In this document: in pieces, positions 1 to 11,422 of the stretch
Layout of the letters: each line of letters begins with the position of its first letter
Position numbering within the stretch: position 1 is the stretch's first letter
Assembly: GCF_003573695.1 (NCBI RefSeq)
Contig: NC_039359.1
Span: 94,857,275-94,921,274, forward strand
Source: Papaver somniferum
Taxonomy: Eukaryota; Streptophyta; Magnoliopsida; Ranunculales; Papaveraceae
Length of the DNA: 64,000 nt
Direction: 5' to 3'
The notes under the pieces: generated by a model
The model's database searches: none
Told to the model about the DNA's origin: nothing
What the model saw: the letters and a program-made list of their open reading frames with translations, nothing else
Position numbers and translations under genes: made by a program

Positions 1-225
1 AATTCCCTTTCGAAGGATTAGAAGCTGGTCTTGAAACAATCTAAGTGGAGCCATAATGCTTTTTCTTTGCTAGAAATCAGTAGGTTTGTTGTGGTGGAGT
101 CAACCTTGTTTGTGTTTGCATAGAACTTCCCTTGCTTTTAGGATTTCTTTCTTTTTCTTTTGTTTTTCTAGTATATTCCCAAGGTTATTAAAGAGCGGGC
201 TTGGAAAAGAAAAACTCTAGGTCGT

Positions 226-987
226 TTGATTAGTGATAAACCTAGTAGTTCTTCTTGTGAAGGCGGGGAGCTTGAAGACTCTTCTTTTGAGATCCCTGTT
301 TTTGGAAACTTCAGTTTTGAGAATCTGTCTCTTCGTGAGGAAAATACCCCTAGTACTTCAGTTGTGCCAGCGATGGCAACTTTGAAAGATTACATGTTCC
401 CAACTAGGTCCACCCAAGCTTCGTGCATTAAATTGCCAGCCACTATGGCTGATTTCAAGATAAAACCTAGTATTCTTCAGATGATCCCTATAATCGTAGG
501 GAAAGATGATGAGAACCCTTATTTTCATATTAGGGACTTTGAGGAAATTTGCGGGACAATTATAATAAAAGACCTTACAAATGAATTCTTGAAACTTAAG
601 ATGTTTCCCTTTTCCTTGAGAGATAAAGCCAAGACCTGGCTGAACAACCTACCATCTGAATCCATTAAAACATGGCAGGAACTTATTGCTTGTTTCTATA
701 TGAAATTCTACCCTAAGCATAAAACTGCGTCTGTTAGGCAAAAAATTAGTGCTAGTGTGCAACAAGAGGGAGAGTCTCTTTATAGGTTCTTAGAGAGATT
801 CAATGATCTCCTATCCCAGTGTCCTCACCATGGATTTGATAAGATGAAACTCGTAGAGATTATTTATGATGGTTTATACTATTTGACCAAAGCCATGGTT
901 GAGTCTATGTGCGCTGGTGAATTCACTAGTAAAAGTGCTGATGATGCTTTTACCTTCTTAGGAGTTGTCGCTGAAAAATCCCAATAG
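226..987 (+). pseudogene. gag: Athila gag, N-terminal part (capsid domain)
   Basis: Capsid-type structural protein of the element, which would assemble into cytoplasmic virus-like particles. The retrotransposon gag domain is at about residues 110-235, recognisable from AKTWLNNLPSESIKTWQEL and the following FYPKHKT and LYRFLERFNDLLSQCP segments. The frame opens at a TTG at 226. The first in-frame ATG is at 373 (MATLKDYM), so the true start is uncertain. A pyrimidine-rich run ending in TAG lies just upstream (about 148-172), where the related N element has its start codon. The frame stops at a TAG (985-987) and continues in phase directly into the next segment, so this is one gag-pol frame with a nonsense codon. 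Confidence 0.85.
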
Positions 988-2982
988 CGGGAGTCTTGTG
1001 TTGAACCCCCCAAAAGACACTTGGTCAATAGAAGTAGCACCAATGTGGTATATACAAGCTTCGGGTCTGATGCTAAGTTTGCTGCTTTGTCTAGAAGGTT
1101 AGAGGCTTTGGAATTGAATCATCCTAAACATAGGTCTCTTGTTGAACCTGATAATGGGTTTAGAGCCTCACAAGTGTCTAATTGTGGAGTAGAACACAAT
1201 AAATCGTTTTGGGAAGGTCAGGTTAGTGAAGAGAAAGCCCATGTTGTCTATAACAATGCTAGGTTTGAGAACCATCAGAAGTTTGACCCATACTCAGAGA
1301 CTTACAACCCTGGTTGGAGAAACCATCCTAATTTTTCTTGGTCTAAGGGTCTGAATCAAGGACAGTATAGTAATTCTAAGCCTCCCCCAGGTTTTGTTTA
1401 TTCTAAGAACTCTTCAGGTCAACCTCAGTTTCAGAATGAGAAAAAGATCTCCACCTTAGAAGAAACCCTTACTATGTTAGCAAAAAACCATGAGATGTTA
1501 TCAAAGAACCACTGTGGTTTTCAAGAAGAAACCAGGAAGAATTTTAAGAATAATTCCCAGTCTCTTGCTAACTTAGAACTTCAAGTCGTCCAAATAGCTA
1601 AGTTTCTTAGTGAAAGAGAAAATGGAAGGTTCCCTAGTGAAACTGATCCTAACCCTAAAGGAGAGAAATTGTACAATCATATGAATTATATAACAACACT
1701 TAGAAGTGGAAAGAAAGTTGACAATAAGGTTGCAATGCCTGATAGTGAACATGCTGTAGTTCACCCTTCTGAGCCAGAAAATGAGGAGAATTATAGAGTC
1801 TCCAAAGAGACCAATGAGGGTCCTGCTGAGCCCGTCTTTGTTCCCAGAGCCCGGTTCCCCCAGCTGCTAGTTCCAACTAAGAGGGAGTCCAACTTTAATG
1901 ATATATTGGAGGTTTTTAAGCAGGTTACTATCAACCTCCCATTGTTAGATGCGATTAAGAATATTCCCGCTTATGCCAAGTTTCTTAAGGATATGTGTAC
2001 GCGAAAGCGAAAACTTAGTGTGCAGAAGAAAGCCTTCTTAGCTAGTCATGTGAGTTCTATTATTCAGAATACCACTAATCCTAAGTATAAAGACCCAGGT
2101 TCCCCTACTATTTCTTGCACAATAGGTAAATACCGTGTCGAGAAAGCTTTGCTTGATTTAGGAGCCAGTGTGAACTTACTGCCATACCATGTGTACCTTA
2201 AGCTAGGACTTGGTGAGATAAAACCTACCCAGATGACACTTCAGTTAGCTGATAGTTCCGTTAAAATTCCTCGTGGTGTGATCGAGGACGTTCTTATTGA
2301 GGTCGACAAGTTTATTTATCCATTGTATTTTGTTATCCAAGATACCCAACGTGTCCCTGACCCACAAAACCAAATACCAGTGATTTTAGGTCGCCCGTTT
2401 TTAGCTACATCCAATGCGATCATTAACTGTAGAAATGGTATTATGAATTTGTCTTTTGGTAATATGACTATTGAGCTGAACATTTTTAATATTAGTAAGC
2501 TACCCTATGAACTAGATGACTCGAGCATAGAAGAGGTGAACATGATAGGAACATTAGTCGAGGAGTCATTACCAAACACTTTGTTAGAAGATCCATTAGA
2601 GAAATGCCTAGCTCACTTTGGGATTGATTTTGATGATGATAATGTGATTAATGAGGTGAATGTTTTGTTGGACTCAACCCCTTTGTTAGACACTAATAAT
2701 AGATGGAAACCTAAGTTGGACCTTAAACCATTACCAGATTCCCTGAAGTATGTGTTTTTAGGCCCATCTGAAACTTTACATGTGATTATAGCATCCGACT
2801 TGGATAGTGATCAAGAAAGTAGGCTAGTGACTGTCCTTCAGAATAACAAGGAAGCTTTAGGGTGGACCATAACAGACATTAAGGGTATAAGTCCTACTGA
2901 TTGTATGCATCATATCTATTTAAAGAGTGACACCAAACCTTCTAGGGAGATGCAATGTCGACTGAACCATAATATGAAATAA
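988..2982 (+). pseudogene. Athila gag C-terminal region and aspartic protease
   Basis: This continues in phase from the TAG at 985. The first part carries a tryptophan- and asparagine-rich segment (YNPGWRNHPNFSW), then a predicted coiled coil (about 1440-1620). The retropepsin domain is centred on LLDLGASVNLLP, with the catalytic Asp codon at 2154-2156, and is followed by the flap-like and ILGRPFLATSNAIINC segments near 2385. Athila proteases normally show DLGAS, so the site looks intact. The end (about 2750-2980) is the pol linker leading to RT. It stops at TAA 2980-2982, where related elements probably have a charged residue, and continues in phase past it. Confidence 0.85.
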
Positions 2983-3813
2983 GTAGTTCGAACCGAGGTT
3001 CTTAAGCTGTTAGATGCATGCATTATCTACCCCATTTCATACAGTAAGTGGGTCAGCCCCGTTCAGGTTGTTCCCAAGAAATCCGGTATTACTGTAGTCC
3101 AGAATGATAACAATGAGTTAATCCCAACCCGGGTGACCATGAGTTGGCGTGTCTGTATTGACTATAGGAAATTGAAAAATGTCACTAGGAAGGACAACTT
3201 TCCCCTTCCCTTGATCGACCAAATGCTAGAGAGATTAGCTGGACGTAGCCATTATTGCTTTTTAGGTGGATACTGCGGTTATAATCAGGTTGTTATTTCC
3301 CCAGAAGACCAAGAGAAAACCACTTTTACCTGTCCCTTTGGTACCTTTGCGTATAGACGTATGCCTTTCGGGCTATGTAATGCCCCTGCGACCTTTCAAC
3401 GTTGTATGTTGAGCATATTTTTTGACATGGTAGAACGGTTCTTAGATGTCTTTATGGATGATTTTTCAGTGTTTGGTTCGTCTTTCGATGAGTGCTTGCA
3501 TCATTTGTCATTAGTTTTGACTAGGTGTAAGGAAAAGAATTTAGTGCTTAATTGGGAGAAATGTCACTTCATGGTTCGTTCAGGAATTGTTCTAGGGAAT
3601 ATCGTATCTTCGAAGGGTATAGAGGTAGATAGAGCCAAAGTTGACCTTATTAAAACTTTACAGGTCCCAAAAACCGTAAGAGATATTAGGTCATTCTTAG
3701 GGCATGCAGGTTTTTATCGTCGATTCATTAAGGATTTTAGCTTGATTTCCAGACCTCTTTGCAATTTGCTTGCAAAAGACGTTAAGTTTGTATTTGATGA
3801 TGCTTGTTTATAG
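2983..3813 (+). pseudogene. pol: Athila reverse transcriptase
   Basis: RNA-directed DNA polymerase. Motifs in order are VSPVQVVPKK, WRVCIDYRKLK, MPFGLCNAPATFQRCM, the catalytic FMDD at 3451-3462, and the GFYRRFIKDFS thumb segment. The frame continues from the TAA at 2980-2982 without an indel and ends at TAG 3811-3813 inside the connection between RT and RNase H. That TAG precedes DFEKLK, so a former CAG (Gln) is likely. In the palm, LGGYCGYNQ replaces the usual D-containing catalytic segment. The first catalytic Asp therefore appears lost, which would inactivate the enzyme independently of the stops. Confidence 0.9.
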
Positions 3814-5605
3814 GATTTTGAGAAGCTTAAGACTTTACTCACTACCGCCCCCATAGTCCAGGCACCCAACTGGAACCTACCCTTTGAGATCATGTGTGAT
3901 GCTTCAGATTATGCTATTGGTGTTGTGCTAGGTCAGCGAGAAAATAAGTTACTTCATGTGATTTACTATGCTAGAAAAACTCTGAATGATACCCAGTTGA
4001 ACTATACCACTACGGAGAAGGAACTATTATCCATTGTGTTTGCCTTAGACAAGTTTAGACCCTATCTCTTAGGTTCTAAGATCGTAATATATACTGATCA
4101 TGCTGCTCTGAAATATCTTCTGTCTAAGAAGGATACGAAACCTAGATTGATTAGGTGGATCCTTTTGTTGCAAGAGTTTTCTCCAGACATTAGAGACAAA
4201 AAGGGTGTCGAAAATATAGTAGCAGACCACTTGTCTAGGCTAGTTGTTGATTCCCCTGATGATCCCCTTCCTATAAGGGATAACTTTTCTGATGAACAAC
4301 TGTTCTTTGTTACTCAATTACCTTGGTATGCGAATATAGTGAATTATCTTTTTACTGGTCGAATGCCCCATCATTGGGGTAAACAAGATCGTTCTAGGTT
4401 TTTAGCCGAGGTTAAGCACTTCTTTTGGGATGATCCTTATTTATTTAAGTATTGTCCCGACCAGATTATTAGGAGATGTAGTCCTGAGAGTGACCAGTCC
4501 AGTATTATTTCCTTTTGTCATGATCATGCTTGTGGGGGTCACTTTAGTGCTAAGAAGACTTCTTCTACGATATTGCAGTGTGGATTATATTGGCCTTCGT
4601 TGTTTAAAGATTCCCACAGTTACTGTGTTACTTGTGAACGTTGCCAGAAATTAGGAACCATTTCCCGTAGGAACATGATGCCCTTGAATCCTATTTTAGT
4701 TGTTGAGGTATTTGATGTGTGGGATATTGACTTTATGGGTCTGTTTCCTAATTCTTTTGGGAACTTATACATCCTTGTCGTTGTAGACTATGTCTCTAAG
4801 TGGATTGAGGCGGTTGCATGTAAGATTAATGACCATAGGGTTGTGATTGAGTTACTGAAAGATAATATACTTACACGTTTTGGTACACCGAGAGCTATAA
4901 TTAGTGATGGAGGGTCGCACTTTTGTAATGGACCTTTTAGGCTTTTGATGAAGAAATATGGTATTACACATAAGGTAGATACCCCATATCATCCACAGAC
5001 TAGTGGTCAGGTAGAGGTTTCCAATAGGGAGATAAAGCGTATATTAGAGAAAACAGTTAATCCTGATCGGAAAGACTGGTCGTCTAGGCTTACTGATGCC
5101 TTATGGGCTTACCGTACTGCGTTTAAGACCCCCATTGGAATGTCGCCTTATCGTCTTGTGTATGGAAAGGCATGTCATTTACCTGTTGAGTTAGAACATA
5201 GAGATTATTGGGTTGTTAAGCAGATAAATTTTTCACTTGACAATGCAGGAGCCCATAGGAAACTCCATCTCAATGAGTTGGAAGAGATTCAAATAGATGC
5301 TTACGATAGTGCGAAGGAGTATAAGAACAAAATGAAACTTGTGCATGATAGAAATATTTTAAGGAAGTCATTTTCTGCAGGTAAAAAAGCTCTTCTGTAT
5401 GATACCCGCTTGCATCTTTTATCTGGGAAGTTACGTTCTCGGTGGACGGGTCCTTTTTATTGTTCGCACTGTCTTTCCTCATGGAGCTGTTGAGATAGAG
5501 ACACCAGATGGTAGTAGTTCTTCGAAGGTTAACGTTCAGAGATTGAAACCCTTTTTAGAGCCCTTTCCTACAGGTGATGTTGAGGAGGTCCATTTTTACC
5601 CTTGA
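3814..5605 (+). pseudogene. pol: Athila RNase H and integrase
   Basis: RNase H starts at [14 protein letters not shown] (3892) and includes [16 protein letters not shown] and [10 protein letters not shown]. Integrase follows: zinc-binding HHCC ([13 protein letters not shown] near 4520, CVTCERCQK near 4630), then the D,D-E core (DIDFMG near 4726, ISDGGSHF near 4900, [12 protein letters not shown] near 5002). The upstream frame ends at 5493. The C-terminal segment continues in another frame to a stop at 5605 ([20 protein letters not shown]). One extra T in the T5 run at 5453-5457 accounts for the shift. No chromodomain is present, as expected for Athila. Confidence 0.9.
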
Positions 5606-6758
5606 TTGACCATCGAGGCGATTGTATGTTGTATATTAGTTTATGATTTCTCTCTTCACCCAGGTACTATCTTTTCGACTTCTCTCTTTACTGATTCCTC
5701 ATGTTACATTAGTTTTTGGTATTGCTCTTTCATTAGAAACATTGAGGAAAATGTTAGATTTAAGTTTGGGGGTGGGGAAGAAACTTTTTGTTAGCTTTTA
5801 GTTGCAATAAATAAACTCCAGAGCCTAGAAATTTATGCTTATTAAGGTTGGCACTAAACAATATAAGTGGATGGGAACATCTTGGTTGTAGGATTTGAGG
5901 AACCAATCTGATTAGATGGAAACATCTAAAGAATTTATTCATAAAAGCACAGAGCTCGAGTGTTAGAATTAAAAAAAACATGGTAGTTTCGCCATATCTC
6001 GTTGAATCTTAATCCTTCTGTTTTTATTTTTTTAAGTGACTTGGTGGGGCACACGATTCAAGTTGTTACCTTTTCTAGGGTGAATTAGGGGGATTGAGAT
6101 AAAAAAAATAAAAAAATTGAGACCAGACCATCAGACTAACCGGAATAAATTCAATAAAGTCGACTACTGGTGCCCTTGTATATGCCAGTTGTATTGACCT
6201 AGAGTTAGGTTTATCGACCACTGGTCCCCTTGTATATGCCAGTTGTGTTGATATTAGTCAGACCGGTATCTCAGTCCATTAGGTTAGGTTCATCTTGGCA
6301 GAGGCCTTCAGACAGATATGGGAAACACCGTTCACTTTAAACCATCTATTTTTCTCTTTTTCCATCTTCTTAATCTTTCCATGTGATTGGTTGACTCCGG
6401 TTATGATGTCCAGAAACTATCTGAGTAGAGCTCTGTCACTTATATATGAACTTTAGTATGCTGAGTGCAAACTCGTGTACAGCAATTGGAATTTCGCATC
6501 AGGGTACTTCCTCCTGTAGTCAATGAGAGTATGCCAACTAAGGAGATTCTTTAGTGCCTTCCAAGGTTTTGCGTAGATAGCTAGGGTATGGAGTAAAGGT
6601 TTTGTGGGTACACCTCTGGTAAACCCTCCAGAGACAACACTCCGCCGCTAGGGCCACCTAGCGGTTTAACGGCTTGCTGCACGTGCTAAGTGTAGTCTTT
6701 TTTATTTTTCTATATTATATTTGCTCGAGGACTAACAAATAATAAGTTTGGGGGTATT
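5606..6758 (+). other. Athila 3' untranslated region with polypurine tracts
   Basis: No ORF of substance and no recognisable envelope-like gene. A second polypurine-like tract (AAGTTTGGGGGTGGGG, 5762-5777) lies early in the region, and the primer tract for plus-strand synthesis lies directly before the LTR (about 6744-6758). An imperfect direct repeat of about 54 bp (starts 6161 and 6215) carries the motif TATATGCCAGTTGT. A 53-bp block at 6229-6281 is identical to the 3' UTR of the N element (56209-56261, opposite strand). Confidence 0.8.
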
Positions 6759-7946
6759 TGATAGACACATTTTTTTGACCGAATTGTCCTCAATTTTCAG
6801 TATTGTTGGTACTCGATTTTCTACTTATTATGGTGTTTTATGTGTTTGTAGATATTTTTGGAAAATTCGACTCAAAAAGTTGGTATAGGCACCTGGAGGA
6901 CACATGTTATTCGGACTCTCAGTTTTGGATAAGGGGCAACTAACTGATAAGGGGCACCCCAGGGAACCAACTGCTAATCGCACCCCATTACTGGTTAAGG
7001 GGGATCCATCTTCTTCCTTGATTTGAAAAGAAAAAATTGGCGGGAAATTTGGTTTCAACGGTAAATGATTTATTATCTTTAAGATAAGAATATCTTCTTG
7101 CCTTACAAACATGAAGTTTTGAAGAAAAAGGAAGTTATCTTGTATTAAACAAGAAAGATATCCTTAGAAGATTTTATCTTGGATTTTATTCTGCGAATTA
7201 AAGAAGATACGGATTTAGTAAAGAAATATATAGAATAGAGAGAAGGAAAAATTCTGAAGATATTTTTAATTAAAAAGAAGAAGATTTTGGAGTTATGGAA
7301 GAATATATTTGAGTGATGTATATTTGTGTGTATAAATAGAGAGCTACAGAGCACATTTGGGGGGGAGTTTTTTGGGAGAGAAAAGAAAAGCACTGTTTTA
7401 TCATTGTTTCTCCCTTTTCATCTTTGAAAACACCCTTTGAGCAATAAAAATGAATTTTGAGTGTGTTTCCATGATGATGAGCTAATTCTCGCGCAACCAA
7501 GGCAATGGATGAAGCTATCTATGCATGAATGATTGGTAACAATTTTATTTTCTCTAATTTACAATTTATAATTCATTCAATCACCGCTTTTGCAGAGTTC
7601 TAAATGTTCACATAATTTTCTTAATTACCTGTGATTCAATTTGATAGATTATACTTTGTTTAATTGATTGATAGTCTATTCTTAGGGAATACAATTAATA
7701 TTTGGGAATATGTTATATTATGTGTGAATTAAGAAATAAAGGACTTAAAGGATAGTTAGAGTTTTGAAACATATTTGGTATCGTTCATTCATGTGTAATA
7801 GTGGAATCTAGTGTCTTGGTTACTTTTAATATCTTGAAATCAATTTTGCAATAATTTTTCTATTTTTAAGTTTTAAAAGTCTAAAATCTTTTGCTTTCAC
7901 AAGTCTCAACGAATTTATTACTACAACTAAATTTGAAATCACATCA
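6759..7946 (+). repeat. 3' LTR of the Athila element (1188 bp)
   Basis: The LTR begins TGATAGACAC right after the polypurine tract and ends ATCACATCA. It aligns along its length with the LTRs of the N element (TGATAGACGC start, TTAATCA end). TATAAATA at 7331-7338 is the likely promoter TATA box, and AATAAA at 7443-7448 is a likely poly(A) signal. The next bases (from 7947) are copia integrase sequence, so the expected 5-bp target duplication is AAACT, with its partner outside the window. Confidence 0.85.
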
Positions 7947-9906
7947 AAACTCCAAATGATTTGTGGAAAGGTAGACAACCTTATTTTGCATACTTCAAAG
8001 TGTGGGGGTGTTTGGCTAAGGTTCACATCCCTAAACCTAAATAACCAAGATAGGACCCAAAACTGTTGAATGTTTCTTCATAGGGTATCCTGAGCATACT
8101 ACTGCATATATATTTATGGTTGTGAGTTCTGAAATTTCTGAAATTGGTGTGAATACTTTTATGGAGTCTAGGGATGTTGTGTTTTTTGAAAATGTTTTTA
8201 TATTGAAAAATGACTTTCGTAAGAGAAATGTTGATCCCCTAGATGTTCCTTCACCAGTCATACTTTACCTTTAGAAGAATACGAAGTAGAAATTAATATT
8301 GGGAGAAGTAAAAGGCATAGAACCAAAACCTTCTTTGGAGATGACTTCGTAACTTTAGCCGAGACTGATCCTCATACTTATAGAGAGGCCATGACTTCTT
8401 CTGAAGCTCCATGGTGGAAGAAGTCTGCTATTAGTGAAATAGAATCCATTAAAGAGAATGTTACATGTGAGATAGTAGATTTACCTCCAGGGTGTAAGGC
8501 CATAGGATGTAAATAGATCTTCAGGAGGAAACGTAACTTAGATGGAACTATTCAAAAATACAAGGCTAGGTTAGAAGAAAAGGCTATAACAACATGAAAT
8601 TGTAGATTTCTTTGATACGTACTCACCCGTTACGAGAATTACTTCCATTAGGATGCTAATTACTATAGATGCGGTTCATAACCTTGAGATACATCAAATG
8701 GACGTAAAGACAAATTTTTTAAATGGTAAATTATATGAAGAAATTTACATGGAACAACCTGAGGGTTTGTAGTGAAAGGTTGTGAAAACAAAGTTTGTAA
8801 ACTGAAAAAATCTCTGTATGGATTGAAACAAGCACCTAAACAATGGCATGAAAAATTTGATCATCTAATGTTTTCTAGTGGTTTTTAAAATCAATGAATC
8901 TGACAAGTGTGTCTACACTAAACTTGTGAATGATGCCTGTGTGATTGTATGCTTGTATGTTGATGATACGCTTATACTTGGTACAAACATGGATGTAATT
9001 AATTCCACTAATAGCATGCTAAATGAGAACTTTGGCATGAAAGACTTAGGCCACGCAGATGTAATCTTAGGGATGAAAATTAGAAGAAATTCTAACGGTA
9101 ATAGTCTTAGTCAATCTCATTATGTTGAAATTGTGCTTAGAAAATCCAATCGTTTTGATTGTAAACCTGCTCATACTCCATATGATCCTTGTTGTAGACT
9201 CAAAAATAATAAGGGTAATGGAGTTTCACAACTTGAATACTCACGAGTTATAGGAAGTCTGATGTATTTGATGAATTGCACTAGGACAGACATTTCTTAT
9301 GTTGTGAGTAGGTTAAGTAGGTATACTTGTAATCCAGGGAAGGAACATTGGGATGCACTTCTTAGAGTGTTGAGGTATTTGAAATACACTTTGACCTTTA
9401 GTTTGAATTACGAAAGTTACCTTGCCGTCCTTGAGGGATTTTGTTATGAAAACTGGATATTAGACTCAGAGGAATCTAAGTCTACGAGTGGATATGTTTT
9501 CACTCTGGCAGGCGAGGATGTTTCTTGGAAGAGTTCCAAACAAACCTGCATAGCTCGATCCACTATGGAATCCGAGTTTATTGCGTTAGATAAAGCAGGA
9601 GAGGAATCCGCTTGGCTAAGATGCTTTTTAAAAGACATTCCTCTCTGGCATAGGCCTGTGCCAGATATATCTATACATTGTGATAATCAAGCTGCAATAG
9701 CTAATGCTAAAAACAACTACTATAATGGGAAGTTTATTCATATAAAGAGAAGACACGATACCCTGAAAAAGCTAATCTCAAAAGGTGTTATTTCCATTGA
9801 TTGGGTTAAGTCCAAGGAGAATATCGCGGAACCTTTTACGAAAGGTTTGTCTAAGGAGATAGTTAGTAATGCATCTAAGGGGATGGGGCTTATGCTCATT
9901 AAATAA
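7947..9906 (+). pseudogene. pol: Copia unit 1: integrase C-terminus, RT and RNase H (broken)
   Basis: The segment starts in the integrase C-terminus (TPNDLWKGRQ, WGCLAKVHIPKPK) and passes a linker to RT (ETDPHTYREAMTSSEAPWWKK from about 8367). The RT palm gives YVDD near 8956 and the RNase H region gives SGYVFTL and [11 protein letters not shown]. Lesions include a TAG at about 8514-8516 where copia RTs have Trp in the GCKWIF motif, and one extra T at about 8882-8887 splitting SSGF from KINESDK. The longest intact stretch is 8878-9906, ending [13 protein letters not shown]. Units 2 and 3 share both lesions. Confidence 0.9.
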
Positions 9907-10481
9907 ACTTGCCATGAAGGATACTCAAACTTGCTCACTAGAGATCCCAAGATCAAGGTTTTGAATGAGACAACTAATTTCTGGAGGGTCAAGGTAAACA
10001 CTCTCAGAGAATTTCATTCTCTGCCCCTTCCATGTGGTGTAGACGTGATAGTGTGACTGCATGTGAAGGATGACTTTTAACTAAGTCTTAATGAGTTATA
10101 TAGTTTCAATTTAAGATTGAAGTGGGGTGTAGCAGTAAACACTCTTGATGGAACTCACCTATCTGAATGTGGAAGTGGGTCGCTGCCTATGAGAATAGAG
10201 CTGATTCTCTAGAGCATTCTGAGAAACGGGATTTGTCCAGGGCCAAAAAGGACACTACGGCACGAACTTGACAACACCTAGAGATATATCACGCATGGTT
10301 ATTATCGCGGATTACACCAAACGATGGCAGTTCAAGACATCGCGTTCACTGTCCATCAAGTAGTCCCGACAATTTCTCACTAAGTAAAGGTTCAAGACCT
10401 CATGTACACCTCTTGCCTAAGTGGTATTTCTCGCTTTCTGTTTTCTGATTTTTGTATCGGTATTTCATTCATGTGGGGGAT
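9907..10481 (+). other. Copia unit 1: 3' untranslated region
   Basis: Non-coding stretch between the RNase H stop and the LTR, repeated with few changes before LTR 2 (15285-15859) and LTR 3 (20558-21132). It ends in the polypurine tract ATGTGGGGGAT. No ORF or second tract was recognised. Confidence 0.8.
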
Positions 10482-11422
10482 TGTTGGAGAAAATGAGTTT
10501 TTAATGTTTTGATTTTATGTTCTTGGTGGGAATGGAACTTAAGACCTTTGGGTCTCTAAGAGCTCTTACTCATTTTCTATGAGTGAATGAAATAGGTCCT
10601 TTAGTCCCACATTGAGGATAACTAAAGAGGAGTTCTAGTGTATATCTATTCCTTTATGGATAGTTAGTAAAACAATGTGGGTGGAACGGGTGGGGCAAAA
10701 TATTTTTGTTTCCACTAAGGGCTTGGGATTAGGATTCGAGCTCGTGCTTGCGCCATGGACTTTGCTCAACCAAGACTTTCCTTTTTGGAAAAAGTTCTTT
10801 TGATTTATTTCCTAATCATTTTGAAAAATTTTAAAATCAAAACAAATTTTGTCTTAAATATGGGGGGCGTGTGACCCGGGTGAATTTATTCTTTTGCCAA
10901 AAACATTTTTCTTAACAGTTTTATTTGCATGGATGTCGACATTTTCTTACCGTTTTTTGAATGTTGATGACAAAATTATGTCGACATCATGGAAGCATTA
11001 TTTCGAATGCAGTATTGATTCGCACATTAATGTGCATTGATTTCACCCTCTCTGTTTGCCTATAAAAAGAATTCGAAACTTTCATTTTCATTTGTGTCCA
11101 GAAGAGCTATTATCCTCTTCTTTTCGTCTCTCTCCCTATGTATGGTCTTTTTATTTTCTTCCGTGCTTTGCTGTTGAGTTTGTATGAGTGGGAAAGTATT
11201 GTAGTGCTAAGAATACTTGCAACGGGAAGTTTTATCCTGGATACAACTTGACCACAGGGTATAGGTATCACTCATTCTTGAGGCGTACCGGTAGTGTTAA
11301 GGACAGCGTGTTGAACACGTGACTCTGTCCTTTGTTTGCTGTCCATTTGAGTGATTATTTACTTTCCAGAAATTTTAATTCTAACATATTTCTTTGAGTG
11401 TTTTATTGTTACAGTTGCAACA
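10482..11422 (+). repeat. Copia array LTR 1 (941 bp)
   Basis: Starts TGTTGGAGAAAATGAG and ends GTTGCAACA, giving TG...CA ends. TATAAAAAG near 11062 is a candidate TATA box. It serves as 3' LTR of unit 1 and 5' LTR of unit 2. The sequence after it (ATCTTAACACGATAG) should hold the primer-binding site, but I do not recognise the tRNA. Confidence 0.85.

Larger units (their letters stand above)
1..7946 (+). mobile_element. Athila-type Ty3/gypsy LTR retrotransposon, 5' end outside window
   Basis: Domain order is gag, protease, RT, RNase H, integrase, then about 1.15 kb of non-coding sequence, a purine-rich tract (TTTGGGGG) and a 3' LTR, as in Ty3/gypsy. The protease DLGAS motif, RT FMDD box and TTTGGGGG tract fit the Athila lineage. 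The 5' LTR and primer site lie left of the window. Position 1 aligns with the 5' untranslated region of the minus-strand N element near 59035, so the two belong to one family. The right end abuts Ty1/copia integrase sequence, so the element is nested in the first copia unit. The coding frame is broken by three stops and one homopolymer frameshift, so it is not functional as read. Confidence 0.9.

Noticed and set aside
7118..7393. ORFs on the minus strand of the Athila LTR (such as 7145-7393)
   Set aside because: AT-rich LTR sequence read backwards; low-complexity Phe/Ile/Ser peptide.
9738..10001. 87-residue minus-strand ORF repeated at 15116 and 20389
   Set aside because: Antisense to the copia RNase H end; repeated only because the copia interior is repeated.
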